64,000 bases of DNA from Larimichthys crocea (lineage: Eukaryota > Chordata > Actinopteri > Sciaenidae), in assembly GCF_000972845.2 (NCBI RefSeq), contig NC_040011.1, positions 29,194,806-29,258,805 on the forward strand, read 5' to 3'. Positions within the stretch are counted from its first letter, which is position 1; every line of letters starts with the position of its first letter. A model generated the notes under the pieces. It saw only the letters and a program-made list of their open reading frames with translations, did no database searches and had not been told where the DNA came from. This document shows positions 12,801-26,840 of the stretch, in pieces. Position numbers and translations under genes: made by a program.

Positions 12801-15260
12801 GGACAATGTCACAAGTTGCAACCTAAAATCCTTGGCCTATCTCGCCTACTACCTGGCAAACCTGAAATCAATCATCCAATCAAGCAGAACAACATTTGCC
12901 CAAAAATGGAACTGATAGCTGGAGGCAACTTTCTCTGCAAATTACAAACCTAGGCAGCACATCTGAGACTCATGCAGACTTGCCGCTCAGTATTTTCATT
13001 TAAATTCACATATAATTGTTTTCTTTTTTCAATTTATTATTTTAAATGTCTTTGTTAGACCTCATTGTGCAGTAGAGGTTCAGTGGATTAATTTCTAATC
13101 TACCTCCACATGTTATTGTCCATTATTTTGCGCTTCTTTAATGGACTATAGGATGAGTTAAAATTTGAAACTAATTCAATTAACAAAATGACACCAGGTC
13201 CTCAGATAGTCTGTTGAGAAATTTAGGAAGAATTGCACTGCCACAAATCAATAAGACATGTCATTTCTGAATGTCTTAAAATCTACTGGAATATCAAAAT
13301 GCTGCTGTAGAAGTGCTTTACACACAGGCTCTTTCTGGAAGACCATGAAACAGTTAAACGTTCACCAGAGATGTTGGTTTGAACAGTGCGGTGGAACGTG
13401 CCAATGTTCACAGATAGAAGACAAACAGTCCACCAAGGCATTGTTGTCAACAAAACGGCCGCAAAAGCTTTATCTTTTCAAATGCTGGTGCCACGGTGAG
13501 GACAGGGCAGAATATGGAATTATAGCACAATAATACAGATTGGCTGGTAACAAGGTTAGAAGCTGATAGGATTTGGGGAGAACCTTGTGCTGCATTTCTG
13601 CGCAAGGGTGACTTGAGTATCAAGCCCTGGTTAAGAATAATGGTTTCCCTTCAGGAGGATGTGAAATTGGATTGCTCATACAAAGTGCTTGCTGAGGATA
13701 AACCTGTGTTATCCAATTATCCACCTAAACTACATTAAAAAAGCAGAAGGTGTGGAGTCCCGGCAACACTGTTGCCCTGAACTGAAAATAACAGAGTAAC
13801 AGAAGAAGAACAGAAAAAATATACAAATGGAAAGCAAAGTCTTGTGTTTGCACATCAAAGTCATAGTGTTGTATACAAATAGTGAAGAATTACCCTGTGG
13901 AGAATATACTTGCGGTGCATATACTTATTTTTCACTTTGAATAATGTGACAGTAGGGGAGAGATGTCATTCTCACAGTCTGTCTCCTCTGATAACCTCTT
14001 CACTGCATGCCAGAACCAATGCAGATAGCACTGTTGCCCAACAGAGGGCAATAGTTTATTGCATAATGCATTTCACACTCGAGCACACATTTATAAATTA
14101 ATATCAGTTTAACTTCGTAATTCTTATCTCCACTTTCATAATGGTCATCTTCGCTGCAGTTGTGACATTCTCTGCAGAGACACTCTCTGATTAGTGTTAC
14201 ACTGCTGACAAAAGGTTGCTGCAACAGAACAAAAACTGGCCTTGAAGAATCTGCTCTTTTCAGTGCAGCTATCTGCTATCTGCTGCTATCTGATTTTACA
14301 CTTAACGGCAGAGGCTTTAAATATAGACATTGATGTTCCATAACCGGAAGCATTGCTTGAGCTGTTGCTAACAGAGCCTCATTGGCATTGCAGAGATGTG
14401 TGCACAGCCTCTGCCCTGTTGCTTTGATACTCACTATCATTACTTTGAAACTTATCGATGATTATGGTATCATAGAGCATAACGTTAAACGTACTAAACA
14501 TGACATTGCCTGCCAACATCAATTCACATCTATTTATACTGTGAGCATATGTACATATACCTATTTGCACAGTTTGCAGAGTAACTCAATGAAATATATT
14601 CTTTTATAACAATTATCATCATGTCACTTGGAATTTGCAAATGTGGCACTGTGATGATGTACAAGGCTGTTGTAAGTTGCTTTTGCAGCTCATTTAGAAG
14701 AGCAATTTCCATTTCCTAATGAGAGTGATTTTCAATAGGACATACAAAAGCCTTTTTACTTCTAAAAGAGTCAGTCAGCACACATTTGCATAAAAAAAAG
14801 CCTTTGATTACGATAGATAATGCCTGCAGTCTCAAAAACGCTGGCCTGAGGTGGCTCTCCAGTTAGTTAGCCTCAAGTTATGGCTGATATTGTTCTCTGA
14901 TATGAAAAATTATGCACTACGTTGCTTTGCTTGGAAATGTGGAAGTGAGTCGCCTTACTCATGTTCAAATTTTCGAAGATTACATACTAATTAGGTACTA
15001 ATCTAAACACACAAACACACAATTATGAAACTTCTTTTTTAGGTTTTGGAGCATTTGCACACATAGGAACGATAAGTTAAGAGATGCAAGGACTTTATGA
15101 AGAGAGTTTTATTGTTGGCAGAATATATAAAACACTCAACATGGGATTCGGCATCCAGACAGACCGACTAAGTAAAAGATTAAACGTGAAACTTCTAAAG
15201 TGGGAAATAAGATGAAAACCACTGGGTTCTAAAAAAAAAAAAAGAGCGGACCAATGAATT
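12801..15260. other. Non-coding stretch, no gene seen
   Basis: Frames reach 91 codons (13258-13533, +), with no recognised domain. A small imperfect repeat of the type GCTATCTG lies near 14,267-14,292. An A13 run is at 15,231-15,243. No transposon ends or RNA genes are recognised. Confidence 0.55.
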
Positions 15261-16210
15261 AGTTATCAACCATTACTGACAAACCCAGCCGACTTCATTC
15301 CTCTTAAAACGCAAAGGAGACGAGAGCGGGGGTGAGGTGGGGGAGGATATGGAGGTGGAGGAAGGGTGGTGGGTCGAGGGAATTAAAAAAAATATTCTTC
15401 ATTTGCTGTCATGCTCTTTGGAATATATTATAAGGTACAAATGGGGGATGTAAAGCAGTGCAATTCAAGTATGGCATCACCAAGGCAAAGAACCCAGCGC
15501 TGTAAGACAGAACCATGGACCTCCCGCTGTATAACGGATTGTTCTTAAATACAGTAATTAGTGTGCCTGACGCTGTGAATACACATTTATTAAAAGTAGG
15601 AGGGCTGGGTTTCTGGGGAGCAGAAGTCTGGCCTTACCTAGGCCTTTGGCCCCCCGTAGGGATGTAAAGTGTCTGTAAAAATGCTCAGCGGGCATGAGAA
15701 GCACCCCGTGCCATGGGTGATCTGGCAGAGAAAGGCAGCAGCACTGCAAGGAGCTCTCTTTGAAGGGTGCGGCAGTAATGACCTGTCCTCGCTGTGTGGC
15801 CTCCAGTGGCGCCCAAACCCTGCCATTGCGATACTGCTTTCAGATTAGGCCTGCAAGTGCCACAGATGCAAGGGGGTGGGGGGGATCACAGGCTCCGGGT
15901 CACTCTTGTCACACTGGAGCACCAGGATCATATTGGGCCTCTGACAGGTCTGGTGTAGGACATAGAGGGGAGTCCAATTGCCCGTTGGCCCCCTGACACC
16001 CACCACCACGTAGGCCCGTGATTCCGTGCAGCAGAGGGATGATTATCTGCATGACAGAGCCTGGTGCATTTGCTGCCAGTGACTATGATAGTCCCTGGCA
16101 GCAAGCATTTTTTAGTTCACTGTCTCATGCTCCTGTTAAATTTGATGACAGGGTGTCCTGCACAGCTGCAGGAAAGGGTGTGTGGCTGCATTTTATAAAT
16201 AATATCACTT
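15260..16210. other. GC-richer non-coding block
   Basis: This block is clearly richer in G and C than its surroundings. It contains two G-rich tracts: 15,328-15,377 (several runs of 3-5 G) and 15,871-15,883 (G5-T-G7). Short frames occur on both strands (up to 78 codons), but none resembles a protein and no convincing exon borders were found. The right edge carries a TTAATTAA homeodomain-type core near 16,210-16,217. It might be a conserved non-coding element, an unrecognised exon or UTR, or a local compositional fluctuation. Confidence 0.4.
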
Positions 16211-19200
16211 AATTAACATTTTATTGGACGTTGTAATGCGAAAGGAAAAGGATCACGATGAAATCCTCCAGAATATGGAAAGGTGATTTAAATTTAATGC
16301 TTCTCTGTCGGGTTTTGTACTCTGTTGTCTTTAAAGCATACAGAATAGCAAAGTAATGTGGAGGCTATCATGATTCCCTACAAGTCCCCTACAAACATGA
16401 CATGAGCTCTCCAGAAGGGTTCTCCACATCTTGGCAGCATGAAATCACAATGAAATGACTCATTTTCTGCCAACGGCATTGTATAAGATAAGTATAATAG
16501 AGTTTTCATACCGTGAGGGACACTGGTGAGAATGTTGAAATCTGTTGATTTTTACAATTATTCAGATATTATTTGATAAAGTACAGGGCAGAGGGAAAGA
16601 ATAACGTTTGGTTCAAGTTTACAATAGCAATGTTCATCTCATATTCTGCATCTCATATTCTCTGATAAGAAAGAATTCATAGTGGGGAATCATCAAAAGT
16701 AAAATGGGGAGAAGAAAAAAAAAAGCGCCATGTTCTGCAGAGTTATTCTGTCAGAATAAATGATAGCAATTAAATAATAGATTGTTGAATTTGAAAGGAA
16801 ATGGGTTCATTGTGGGAAAACCTCTCTGTGATTACAAAGAGATAAAATCTTTCTTTACGTGTAATGAGAAGTGTCGTCACTTTGCCCAGGCTGCAAATCC
16901 TAGACAGGTCATAGCTGGAAAATTCATTTCCCCATGTCCCAATTAGAGCCCGGAGGATCCCAAAGCCTACTGTGATGTGACATGGCTTCATATGAGCTCA
17001 GAGGCAAGGCCCCATACTGCATACTGCATAACACTCCGAGTATGAACAAAGCATCAGCTTCTGATTATGCTTTCTGGTATTGCCTCGAGACAATCTCCAC
17101 TTCTTTTGAGGAGTTTTCTGGCTATGCAGATGTTTCAGTGCTCATGAAGCCTGCAGTGATGGTGTGGAAGAGGACTGAGCTGCCACCAGGGATGTAGCAT
17201 GTTTTCTCAGCTATACTTTCTCAAGCATTATTTTGCATCTCCACCACAGAGGAAGGACTGGTGTTTTAGACTCGATTCGAGACCCAGAAAATCAACATGA
17301 ACTGGATAGAACATTTCCATCAGCACTTGCTCTATCTTTTAAATCTGTTCTTGTGCCCCGTGCTATTCCATATTAAATGTGCTACACACAGAAAGAAGAA
17401 CTTGTTAAACTATGGAATCATATATAATACAAATGTGGAGACTGTTCTGCAGCTTCAATGATGTCAACATGTATTAGATTATGTATACATATATATATAT
17501 AATTAAATAATAATTTAACACTAAAACTTATTTGTGTGCTTTATGACCCCCTTAACTGATGTTACCATTAGAATCAATGAGCGAGTTAATAATTCATCCT
17601 GTCTTGGTGGACATTGCCAACATTGTCCATTCGTTGATGTTGTTTTGTTGTTAGATTACTTTTTTAAAATGCATTTTAATTAAGATGGTAACATCATCAC
17701 AGTCATTTTGTAATGATGTAACCAGTAATGTTTTATTTTCCTGTCCATTGATTGATCTATATCAGTGTTAGCAACACACATAAAAAAATAAATTAAAAAA
17801 AAGATATCACCACCAACCGACAAACTGACTGAAGCACTAATGTATGCATTCAACAAGCACTTGGACAAAATATGTATTCATTGTCTAGACATCTAAAGTA
17901 ATTTGATTTGCTGATGTTTTTCTATTATATTTATCTTCTTATAATATCTCCTGATTCCGCTTCTTCTGTCTTTGTTAATTTCCTGTCTCCATTCGGTGTC
18001 TAACAAGGCCCAGTGGTAAAACAATATACAGCAGAGACCTTAACAAATCATATTCAAATATATTCCTCTGAATGCTCAGAAGTTAAATCATAAAAATATG
18101 ATTAAACAATGCCCAAAAGTGACAGGTCTTTCTTGTGCATTGCTCTCATGTTGGTCATAAATAAACAAGCAGCGCTGGAACACAAAAATCAGCTGGCCGA
18201 GGGTAAAAGGAGTTATTTGTTGCTTTCTGAATGACAATGCATCTCAGACAACATAAATATGATTAATGTGGCAGACTAAAAGGGACACTGTGAAATGGCA
18301 TGCCAATAACATTTCAAAGCAATTTCATCCTTTTCCTGTAGGATGCTTCTAAATGCCATGAAGAACGACTGTAGGTCATCTGTGTTTGCTTGTATATTCC
18401 ACAATTACCTTAATCATTGATTGAACACAATGATAAGTTGCTGTACATTCTGGCTGACATTTTCAGAAATTAAAAGTAAAAAAGACCAAGTAAAGATAAG
18501 TAAGTAAATATAGCGTTTAGTCATTTGCTACTTTGTGTTTGCAGGGAGTTTAGTGAGATTTAGCTGTTCGCTAACTTTGGTGATTACTTTTTAATTGTGT
18601 GCTAATTCACAGACACAAGTTAAAATTTGTGATCTCCACCAGTGTTTTCTAGTTTCTGTTCTGCACTAACATTTGGCTGGAATTTATTCATTACAGTCCA
18701 TTTCATCTGGCACATTTTCAGCCTACTGTCAATAATGTCACAAATTTACTGGCTTACGATGTTAGGAAAACAAACCATGCTGATCAAATAAAAGTCTTAT
18801 AAATCTATTTCCTAGATTATTCCTTGAAGGGATGCAGCAAAGGACAGAAACAGAGTGCAGGGCAGCCATAGTAAATCCAGGACAGTTACTGCTCGATACC
18901 ATCAACAGGGGCAATGGAGGTATAAATGGTCCCAATAAAGGTTAGAGTTTTTTTTACTGTTGTGTCTATGGCAACCAATTGGTTTCAGAACAAAATATCT
19001 CTCATCATACTATAGCAATATATAGACAGTTTTGGACCAAAAGGTTTCTTATTAATTCTGGTAATACTAATTAAAGCTATAAATACTGTTGTCTTCCATA
19101 CCTTTCTGTACCATTATGCTTAACTGATCATGAGATGTAATAAACCTAAAACCTTCCACTATAAGCCACTGCATGTGTGACATCCCAGCATGTCACTACT

Positions 19201-19660
19201 TTCAGTTTCTTGATGTAGTGTCTAGTGAACTCTCCGGGATAATCTAGTGCTTCTAGGTAGCTGTGTGGAAAATGTGGCACAATAGCTAATATTCTTCCCA
19301 GGGGTTTAAGTGGGATTTGGAAGGTTGGGGAACACTAAGAACCACTGGTGGATGATGCAGCAGGGGAAATTACTTACCTGAAAATAACTGTCAACCTTGC
19401 TTACACAGTGAGTCCTGATAAAACTCTAAAATATATTCTGAAAACTTTGATGGGTTGTGTTTATTAGAGAGCTGATCAAAATCTTTCCAGACCTTGACAA
19501 GACAAGTGGAGAGTGGCAGTGGAGAGTGTGAAGTGCATCATCACCCCTTGAATGCTACCTGGACCAATCAAAATCACAACAGTGGTAAGTTATACAAACA
19601 CAACAAAAGCCTGTTCACATATCTATGGTGAAGATTTCCACAAATAACAATATTTTTTTT
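16211..19660. other. Non-coding stretch, AT-rich
   Basis: No frame exceeds 73 codons. A short TA run lies at 17,489-17,501, and A/T runs near 17,780-17,800. A sequence near 19,341-19,367 ends in AAGAACCACTG, like the end of a hAT-type element, but has no partner terminus and is not called. No gene, RNA or tandem array is recognised. Confidence 0.55.
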
Positions 19661-19684
19661 TTGTGCATCCATGTGTCAAACTAA

Positions 19685-20070
19685 CATACGGCGACATGGA
19701 AAAACATGTTATGCACATAACTAAACAAGCTGTGGAAATAACGCCAAAGAAAACTGTCCTTCGAGGACATAGCCCTCTAGTCGGCAATCAAAATCAGACT
19801 TTAAAATGGGAGACATTTCATTTCACATTTCCACCGACTCTAACCTCAGTGCTGTAGCTTTTCCTACACCAATGGAGAAGGGACTGAGGGTAGACACATT
19901 TCACGTCACGTTACTGTTTTTGGACAGGTTGGTATTTGTAAAATGTTAGTTTTTGTTACTACGTCTAATGTCATGAGCATGTGTCGATAGCGTTTGCGTA
20001 ATTACTGTAACTACCAGGGGTGGAGACCAAAGTTCGACGCCGAGGTTACGTTTTGGCCTGATTTTCATGA
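19685..20070. other. CpG-enriched patch
   Basis: Roughly eighteen CpG dinucleotides fall in under 400 bp, against about one per 100 bp in the flanks. Clusters include CACGTCACG and TTCGACGCCGAGG. The patch begins just after a T-run (about 19,650-19,661). Frames on either strand are under 80 codons and show no domain. Either a relatively young insertion that has not yet lost its CpGs or an unmethylated regulatory segment would explain it. No terminal repeats or target duplications were found. Confidence 0.4.
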
Positions 20071-21300
20071 AAAATGTGGGGAAGGGTGGAGTGTGGGCCA
20101 AAGAAGACACCCAAGTTGTAATTAAAGTATGCAGTGCTAAAGTATGTAATGGTTTGCTGTAATTATACACCAAAACATAACAGCCACCTCAAACATCACT
20201 GTAGAAACAAAACACCTTGGCAGAGGTCTGCCCTCCCCAAGTCCCCTGCAAGTTATTATTGTAAGATGACAATGGAACTTTCCTAAACCTCTTGACATAC
20301 TGTAGTCATTTCATCCCAAACCACAATGTTTCTCCAGACATCTAACCTTAACCATGGCGGTGTCACATCATTAAAAGGATTTATTTTTCATCACTGAGTT
20401 GTAGTGGTACTGGATGGCACAGACAAATGGTGCAATCCTGCCGATAGGTGCATCAGCTCAGAAAACAACGTGTTGTTCAAGAGGACAGGGACAAATGCCT
20501 TCTCAAGCTTTGAACTTGTTTAATTGTCATTTAATCTTGACCTTTAATTAGTAGGACCTGTGTCTGAGTTAGTCAAAGGGACGCTATAATATGTGTATTC
20601 TGAACGCAGCATTTTAGGGTCAATAAGCTAAAACACCTGCTGATTTTAAATAATTTAATAATATTCTAACATGTATGCCTGATTGTACAAAATTTGTGAC
20701 AGTTAATGTAGTTAAACAGTCCACAAGTTAGGAATTTATAGTCTGTGCATGATGTTTCATAACGAAACACTGAACACTATTTTTGTGATACTGTGATATT
20801 GTGATTTTCTGAGATAGTAAAGCACCTAGAAGCAACATTGAACTGCAGAATATAAAATTATATTTTATATGTATTAGTCAAATGTGCTGGAGCAACAACT
20901 GAAACATGATCCGACATGTTTAAGAGCAAAGTTGCATATAGGCTGCAGGCCAGCGGGACATTGCTTTTCAGCCCTTAATTGTCTCCTTCAGATTGAAAAC
21001 TGATGCTCATGTTCTCCCTGTTTTAAATGGGCATTTTGTGCTGCACATCAGGCTTCTCTGTACTTTCTACTCTTATTGGGTTCAGCGATTGTGTCTGCTA
21101 TTACTTCTGCACTCTCATCTTGATAGCCACAGCTCACTGCAGGCTGTGTCCCTGACATACTGGCATAGCAAATGGCCCAAAACATACCCCAAAACATCCC
21201 CAGCACTATTAAAAAGCCAATTCAGGCAAATGGGGAAACTTTAGCACACACAAGGTGGTAATCAGACACAAAGTAGTAATGTATGATAATATTTTGTTTT
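20071..21300. other. Non-coding stretch with small repeats
   Basis: No frame exceeds 83 codons. It holds three degenerate copies of an 8-mer GTGATWYT (20,785-20,808) and a perfect 9-bp AT inverted repeat with a 3-nt loop (20,850-20,870). No gene or mobile element is recognised. Confidence 0.5.
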
Positions 21301-21341
21301 ATATATATAATATATATAGATATATATATATATATATATAT

Positions 21342-21379
<38 letters not shown>
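21301..21379. repeat. Imperfect (TA)n tract
   Basis: About 79 bp consist almost only of alternating T and A, with a few phase breaks and one G. Alternating TA is self-complementary, so the tract can form cruciforms and is prone to length change and assembly error. It is followed by a T17 run (21,401-21,417). Confidence 0.95.
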
Positions 21380-21382
<3 letters not shown>

Positions 21383-21400
21383 CTTTGTTTTGAATCTGTG

Positions 21401-21417
21401 TTTTTTTTTTTTTTTTT
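21401..21417. repeat. Poly-T tract (T17)
   Basis: Seventeen uninterrupted T lie just downstream of the TA tract. No retroposon body was recognised on the minus strand that would make this a poly(A) tail. Confidence 0.9.
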
Positions 21418-24400
21418 ATTTGTTTAGGTGACTTTTTAAGAGATATGTGATGCAACAGTTTGGGCCACAAAATAATGAGTCACAATTACTGGAGCTTTAC
21501 AACTATAATGGCTGCACATTAGAAACATTAAATTAGGAGCCAACTATTATCTGAGCTTAAAAACTGCACAGCACTGGAAAATTAGGCTGATATGTGTACT
21601 GCTTTGTTGTTTATGAAATTACATGAACTACCGATATTTAGAATGAGCATAATAAGCATCTCAAGTGCATAACATGACTCATTTAACAAGAGTTGAGTGG
21701 TGGCACAATGGAAAACATTAATTATTTGTAACACCTGAGCTTGTAATTTGTAAATGTTATGAGTTTGTGCATCTGGATTATGCATAGCTGTTAAAAATAC
21801 CTCAGCAGCTACACGGTACTCACTGCAGGAGTGGATTTCATCAACATGGCCTGCTGTAAATCCTCGGCTCAGCAGAGGCTACAGTTTATCACAAGCACAA
21901 ATCTGCTCCCTTTTCTTACTTGATCCATTCACTGATACGCAAAGGAATTCAATCAGGCCAAGCCTCCTGACATAAAGAGGATTTCTCATTGCAGTGGTGG
22001 GACTTTAGTGCTGAACCGACTTCAATAGCTCACAGGACCTTTAAGGATGGTCTTTTGTTGCACAACATTAAAGGTGACCCCATGCTTTTATCCTTGTGAT
22101 TGAGCAAGTCCTAATACCCATCATAGGTCTAATTTGAAAGATTGCTTGGCGACATCATACTTCACTGAGAACAAAATGGGCAGTATCCTCTTATTTTCTC
22201 AGTTTCTCAGTTCTCTCCACCAAAATGACTGCAGCAGAGTTCCTGATTTCAATCTGCAGAATTGCAATGCAGTTGGACTGCATTATTGTTGAGAAAAGAG
22301 CAGTTTTTCTAATAAACAAGGACATCTGGGGGAATGCATTGTGCCTCCAGTAGAGTATGTTTGACAGTTTACAGGAATACACCTATAGTAATTTAAGAGT
22401 AAAAGTCAGTAGAGAGGCCTGTATGGAGTTTCTGTCCAGCAGCCTTTGTCCATTTTGAAATCCATTTAGCTGCCATGAGTCTGCAAAAAGCTTTGAATGT
22501 TAGGGCCTAGAGTATGCTAGTATAAACAGTATTTATATGTCAGCACTGATCAAATCATTGTGTTATTGTATTGCCTATTTCTCACCTCAGATGTTTTCAG
22601 AAACGTATTGTTTTGCTGTAAAAGCAGACAAAACCAAGCATCGGCCAACTCACAGTACTACCTGCAGGCTATACCACAGCCCTTTTTCTCAGTTTTCTCT
22701 GGTCCAAAATTCCTATCTGAGTACAAAATCATGGTTAGTGAAAAGTTGAATTTTAACTATAGGTATCTGGTGTCTCTATCGGGAATGGCAGATAGATAGA
22801 CCAGAGTTTATGGCCGCCTGGTGGCCCTGTGTTGGAAACAAAAAAAAAATTCTACAAAATGCTCTTATGGTAGATAAAACACGATAGTGCTTGGTGGCCC
22901 AATGTCCAAGAAAATGTGATGAAGTGCCGTCTAGGCTGCCCTAAATGCTTTCGCGCCACTGCATGCACCTGGTTGTTATGCTATGTTTCTCCCTTCTGCC
23001 CCTCAGACAGTTTGAATCTGCCACTGGGGAAGGACATGAAACTCTCCTGGTTGAATAATCATTGCAAAAGATGAGCAATTGTACTGTAAAATTGCTGGTT
23101 CTTTAAAAAACAAAACAAAAAACAAAAAAAACAAAACAGAGGTACCAATCTGTGTACATCAACATTTTGAGGGAGATGTTTAACATCAATGGTGCATTTC
23201 GGAAGACATCTCCAATCACAGAGCAGTGAGAAACTGAAACTAATAACATTTTTTGATTAATCTAGCAACTATGGCACTGTGTTTTTTTTGTGTGTTTTTT
23301 TTTTTCACAAATTGACCAAAATCATTTATTAATCTCTGCCTCTGACTCGCTTCATTTCATGGCAATGGCAGATGAGAGCTCATGGGTATTGTCCGCCACG
23401 CCAAGGTGAGGAAATGAAGGTGTAATAACTAAAACTGTCATAACATAAACCTTTATGATCATTTTATTATTTGGAGGAGTCCTGCGCTTCTAAGTATCTA
23501 TAAGAATAATGAAGATATACAATGGGGAGAAACATTTCCAGATCCAGTAGACCCTCCCAATTCACGGCTCAACTGATATAAATTGTGAGGTGCAGAAATG
23601 TCTAACAAGCAAGGACCTGCACAGACATTTTGAGGGGCTGTTGCTCCAACCTGAGAAAAGGGACCTCACCCTCCAGCCTCTATCTATCTCTCCTCCTTAA
23701 GGTATGTGCAAGCTCAGCTCAGAGTGTTCAGATGATGGCGCTGTTCTCAAAAGAAACATTTCAGTATTATTCTGCATAATGTTTCCAACGTACCTTTAAA
23801 AGTACTACTGTCCGTTCATGTTTCTCTTTATCCCACTTTTAACGACATGGCCCTTTTATAGTAACTTTTTTACCCTCACCCATTACAACCGTCATATGTA
23901 CTTGTCATGTGTCTCCTGATGCTCAGCATGCGCTCCCTCACGGGTCAGCAGCCTTGTGGTTGTGCCTCATCTTAAATTGAATTATTGGAATAAATACATT
24001 AAGAAAAGAATACCATTGTCTCCAACAAGTTCAATTCAAAATCACTTGGGCATGGTAACACTTTACTACTTTAAATAGCAAGTACCTTATGTATGCTGAT
24101 TCAACAAATCTAATGATTTCAATTCTGAAACTATAAATCTCTCTCTTCAGCTTTCATCTCTCACTGAAAAAAAAAAAAAAACAAGTTGAAGGTGAAATAT
24201 TGGAAATACATACCAGATAAAGCCTACTCCGGCTTCATGAAGACATTTTCTGGCCTTATCATTGATTGTTTTACTATAGTTATCATATATTACTCAGTCA
24301 CCAGGCTTAGTCACTTATTTTCGCACTTCTGAATTTCCACTTCACATTAATTATGTAGGATATGGTTTCTTGACACATGTCACCTGCTCTGCAATGTTGC

Positions 24401-26831
24401 ACTGCCTCCCTCGGCTCATTCGCTCCACAGCACAGTCACTTATTGTAATAGCTGCAAATGATCTGTTATCTTGCACACAGTCTGTGCCCTATATGTTTGC
24501 TTGCTAACATTGCTATATGTTATATACAGTATAATAATAATTATGTCTCATGATGTGATGAAAACAATAATGATTCAATTACAGAATTTTCCATTGGTTA
24601 TTTCACTGATAGTTTCTCATTTCCATGATTTTAAAAGACTCACCCAGAGCCCTTATACAATGGCAACAGCAACACATATGACAGGGTGCATGGGACTTTA
24701 TGCACATCCTTGCTAATAAAAACATAATTAACAAGAAACTAGGATGGAATTCCACCTGATGATTAGAAATATCCCACACCTTTGTGTCATCCTATTTATA
24801 TATAAAAAAAATGTTTATTTGGTATCATCATTGATAGCCTGAAAAGCTTAAAAAACAAAAACAGAGATTCATTCTTAACTACAGGTAACTACTGTAGGTT
24901 TCAGTAATGTACCATGATATTTAATTTGTGATAAAAACATAAAGATATTTCTGTGTATTACAGTCAAACATGCAACATTATTAAATATGACAGGGAGAGT
25001 AATTCATGTGACATTGCTACAAGCTGCACTTATGCGTGTCTTACTATCAATACACATCTGTTTCAATAGACATTTTGGGCAGTGGGTGATGCTTTCATAA
25101 TGCTATAGTGAAGCAATTTCCTGCTACAAATTCAGTCAGGAAGGAAGAAGCAAAACTTCAAATTGAATCAGTATCACAAGAATGGAAAACATGCTTCCAT
25201 AAATATTGATTCTTCATCTGTGGAATTCTACAAATACAATTTAACTTTGGATGGATAAACATAGAATGAACAGCAAACACTGGTGGAAGTACATAATCTT
25301 ACAGAGACAAGGTAAACTGCAGGGTTTGAATGTTATTTAACTGATTTGAGGTGATTGTGAGATGAGAAGGTCAACAAAAAATGAAATGGTTTATTTCAGA
25401 ATCATGAAAAAAACCTTTTATTTTTTGTAAGCTCATCCCACGAGTTAGAACTCCCATAGGCAATGAAAGTGTTGTTAAGTCTCTTTTGTGGTCTGTACAG
25501 AAAGCATTCCTGTTATTGTTTCCTTTCAGGCAAAGAGAGGAAACAGCTCAGAATAAAAAAGAAACTTCTAGCCTGTTCACATACCAGAAGTCCTTGCTAT
25601 GCCAACAGCTTCAAAATGTCTCTTCTTTCTACTTTTCTAAATGTGATGACTTTCATTTCATGCCTCATACTTGGATTAAGGAGTACATGACGCTACATGT
25701 AAATAAGTTTCTATTTCGAGCATTTCTCCCACTCACTACTTGTTACAAGTTGTTAACTTGTTAGGTTCTTCGTTTGTTATTTAATTCTCATGCCGGCTAA
25801 TAAAACTGAATTTTCTTAACTTTCTATCTGTGCGTATTAACATCTAGCTGCATTTAGAAGTTCAATTTGCCTTGAACAAAATCATTAGCAAAGAAGATGA
25901 CTCCTGAGCTGCAACTGTCCACTCTCGCCTTTGATTAGACAGAATTTCCAATAAAATTGGTGAAGAAGACAGATAATCTAATGTCTTTTTTCAGCATCTT
26001 TCTTTTTTTTCTTTCTCATGTAGCTTCTTTGAACACATTTCTGTCATTGAACTCAATGGTAAGCCGGGTCATTAAGAAATAGCAAGCAGTGCAGAGGGCA
26101 CAATTTGACTTCACATGCTGCAAAACAAAAATAATTGATGCTGATTGATATCAACTTTTTGTTCTAACTTCTCACAAGTTTATGCACTTTTAATAATACA
26201 TATTTACATTTGTGTTTTGACTCTGCTTGTTATTGAGAGAAAACAAGATATGGATTATAATTCCCATACTGTCTAAGACCTTGAGAGAGTTCTGTGCCTG
26301 AAGCGTTCCTACTGTCCGCAGGGTGCCACAAATGCCAGCGCCTTGGACTGTTCCGTTTGGCCAAAGGCTAAATTGCATATTAACATCCAGATTTATTCAC
26401 AGCAATGAAAATATTTAACAATGGCAGTCATGTTGTCGTTATGGCTTGTTCTCCCATCATTGATCACACCATTTATCTGCTGAAATGTTCCTCCATGCCT
26501 CACGTAAAATAGGAACTTATCTCAGAAACAGCGCCAAGTAGCATAATTTGATTGCATTAGTGCCTTGGCATTTCAAACTGCTTTCTTCTAACTTTCCCCT
26601 AAGCGATTGCATGCTGTGCGTGCATCTGTAAAAAAAGATGGCATGACTTAATACAGCACTCCTTATTTTTCATTAATTCGCTCTATTAACATGTAATTCA
26701 TTAACACACAATTTACCCCGTTTAGTGGGTCTCTGAGGTCATAGCACTGATGGTGAACCACAAGCTACAAGGATGCTGGCTGCACATGAGTGTGGCAAAA
26801 GCTTGTGATATAATGCTGCCATGGTGTGCTT
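21418..26831. other. Non-coding stretch, about 5.4 kb
   Basis: Frames reach 92 codons and none is recognisable. Visible items are T-rich 23,284-23,306, A-rich 23,105-23,142, an A15 run (24,167-24,181), a T/C-rich run near 25,985-26,018, and a CTCF-like sequence at 22,811-22,826 (listed separately). The segment about 22,805-22,990 has more CpG and a different texture from its flanks. It might be a decayed repeat, but I cannot name a family. Confidence 0.5.
22811..22826 (-). promoter_or_regulatory. CTCF-like motif (weak candidate)
   Basis: On the minus strand the 14-mer CCACCAGGCGGCCA agrees with the CTCF core consensus CCASYAGRKGGCRS at 11 of 14 positions, including CCACCAG and GGC. CTCF sites mark chromatin-loop anchors in vertebrates. 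One motif of this quality is expected by chance every few tens of kb, so this is only a candidate. Confidence 0.2.
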
Positions 26832-26840
26832 GAGAAAGAG

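Noticed and set aside
19341..19367. Sequence ending AAGAACCACTG, like a hAT terminal repeat
   Set aside because: No partner CAGTGGTTC terminus upstream and no 8-bp duplication.
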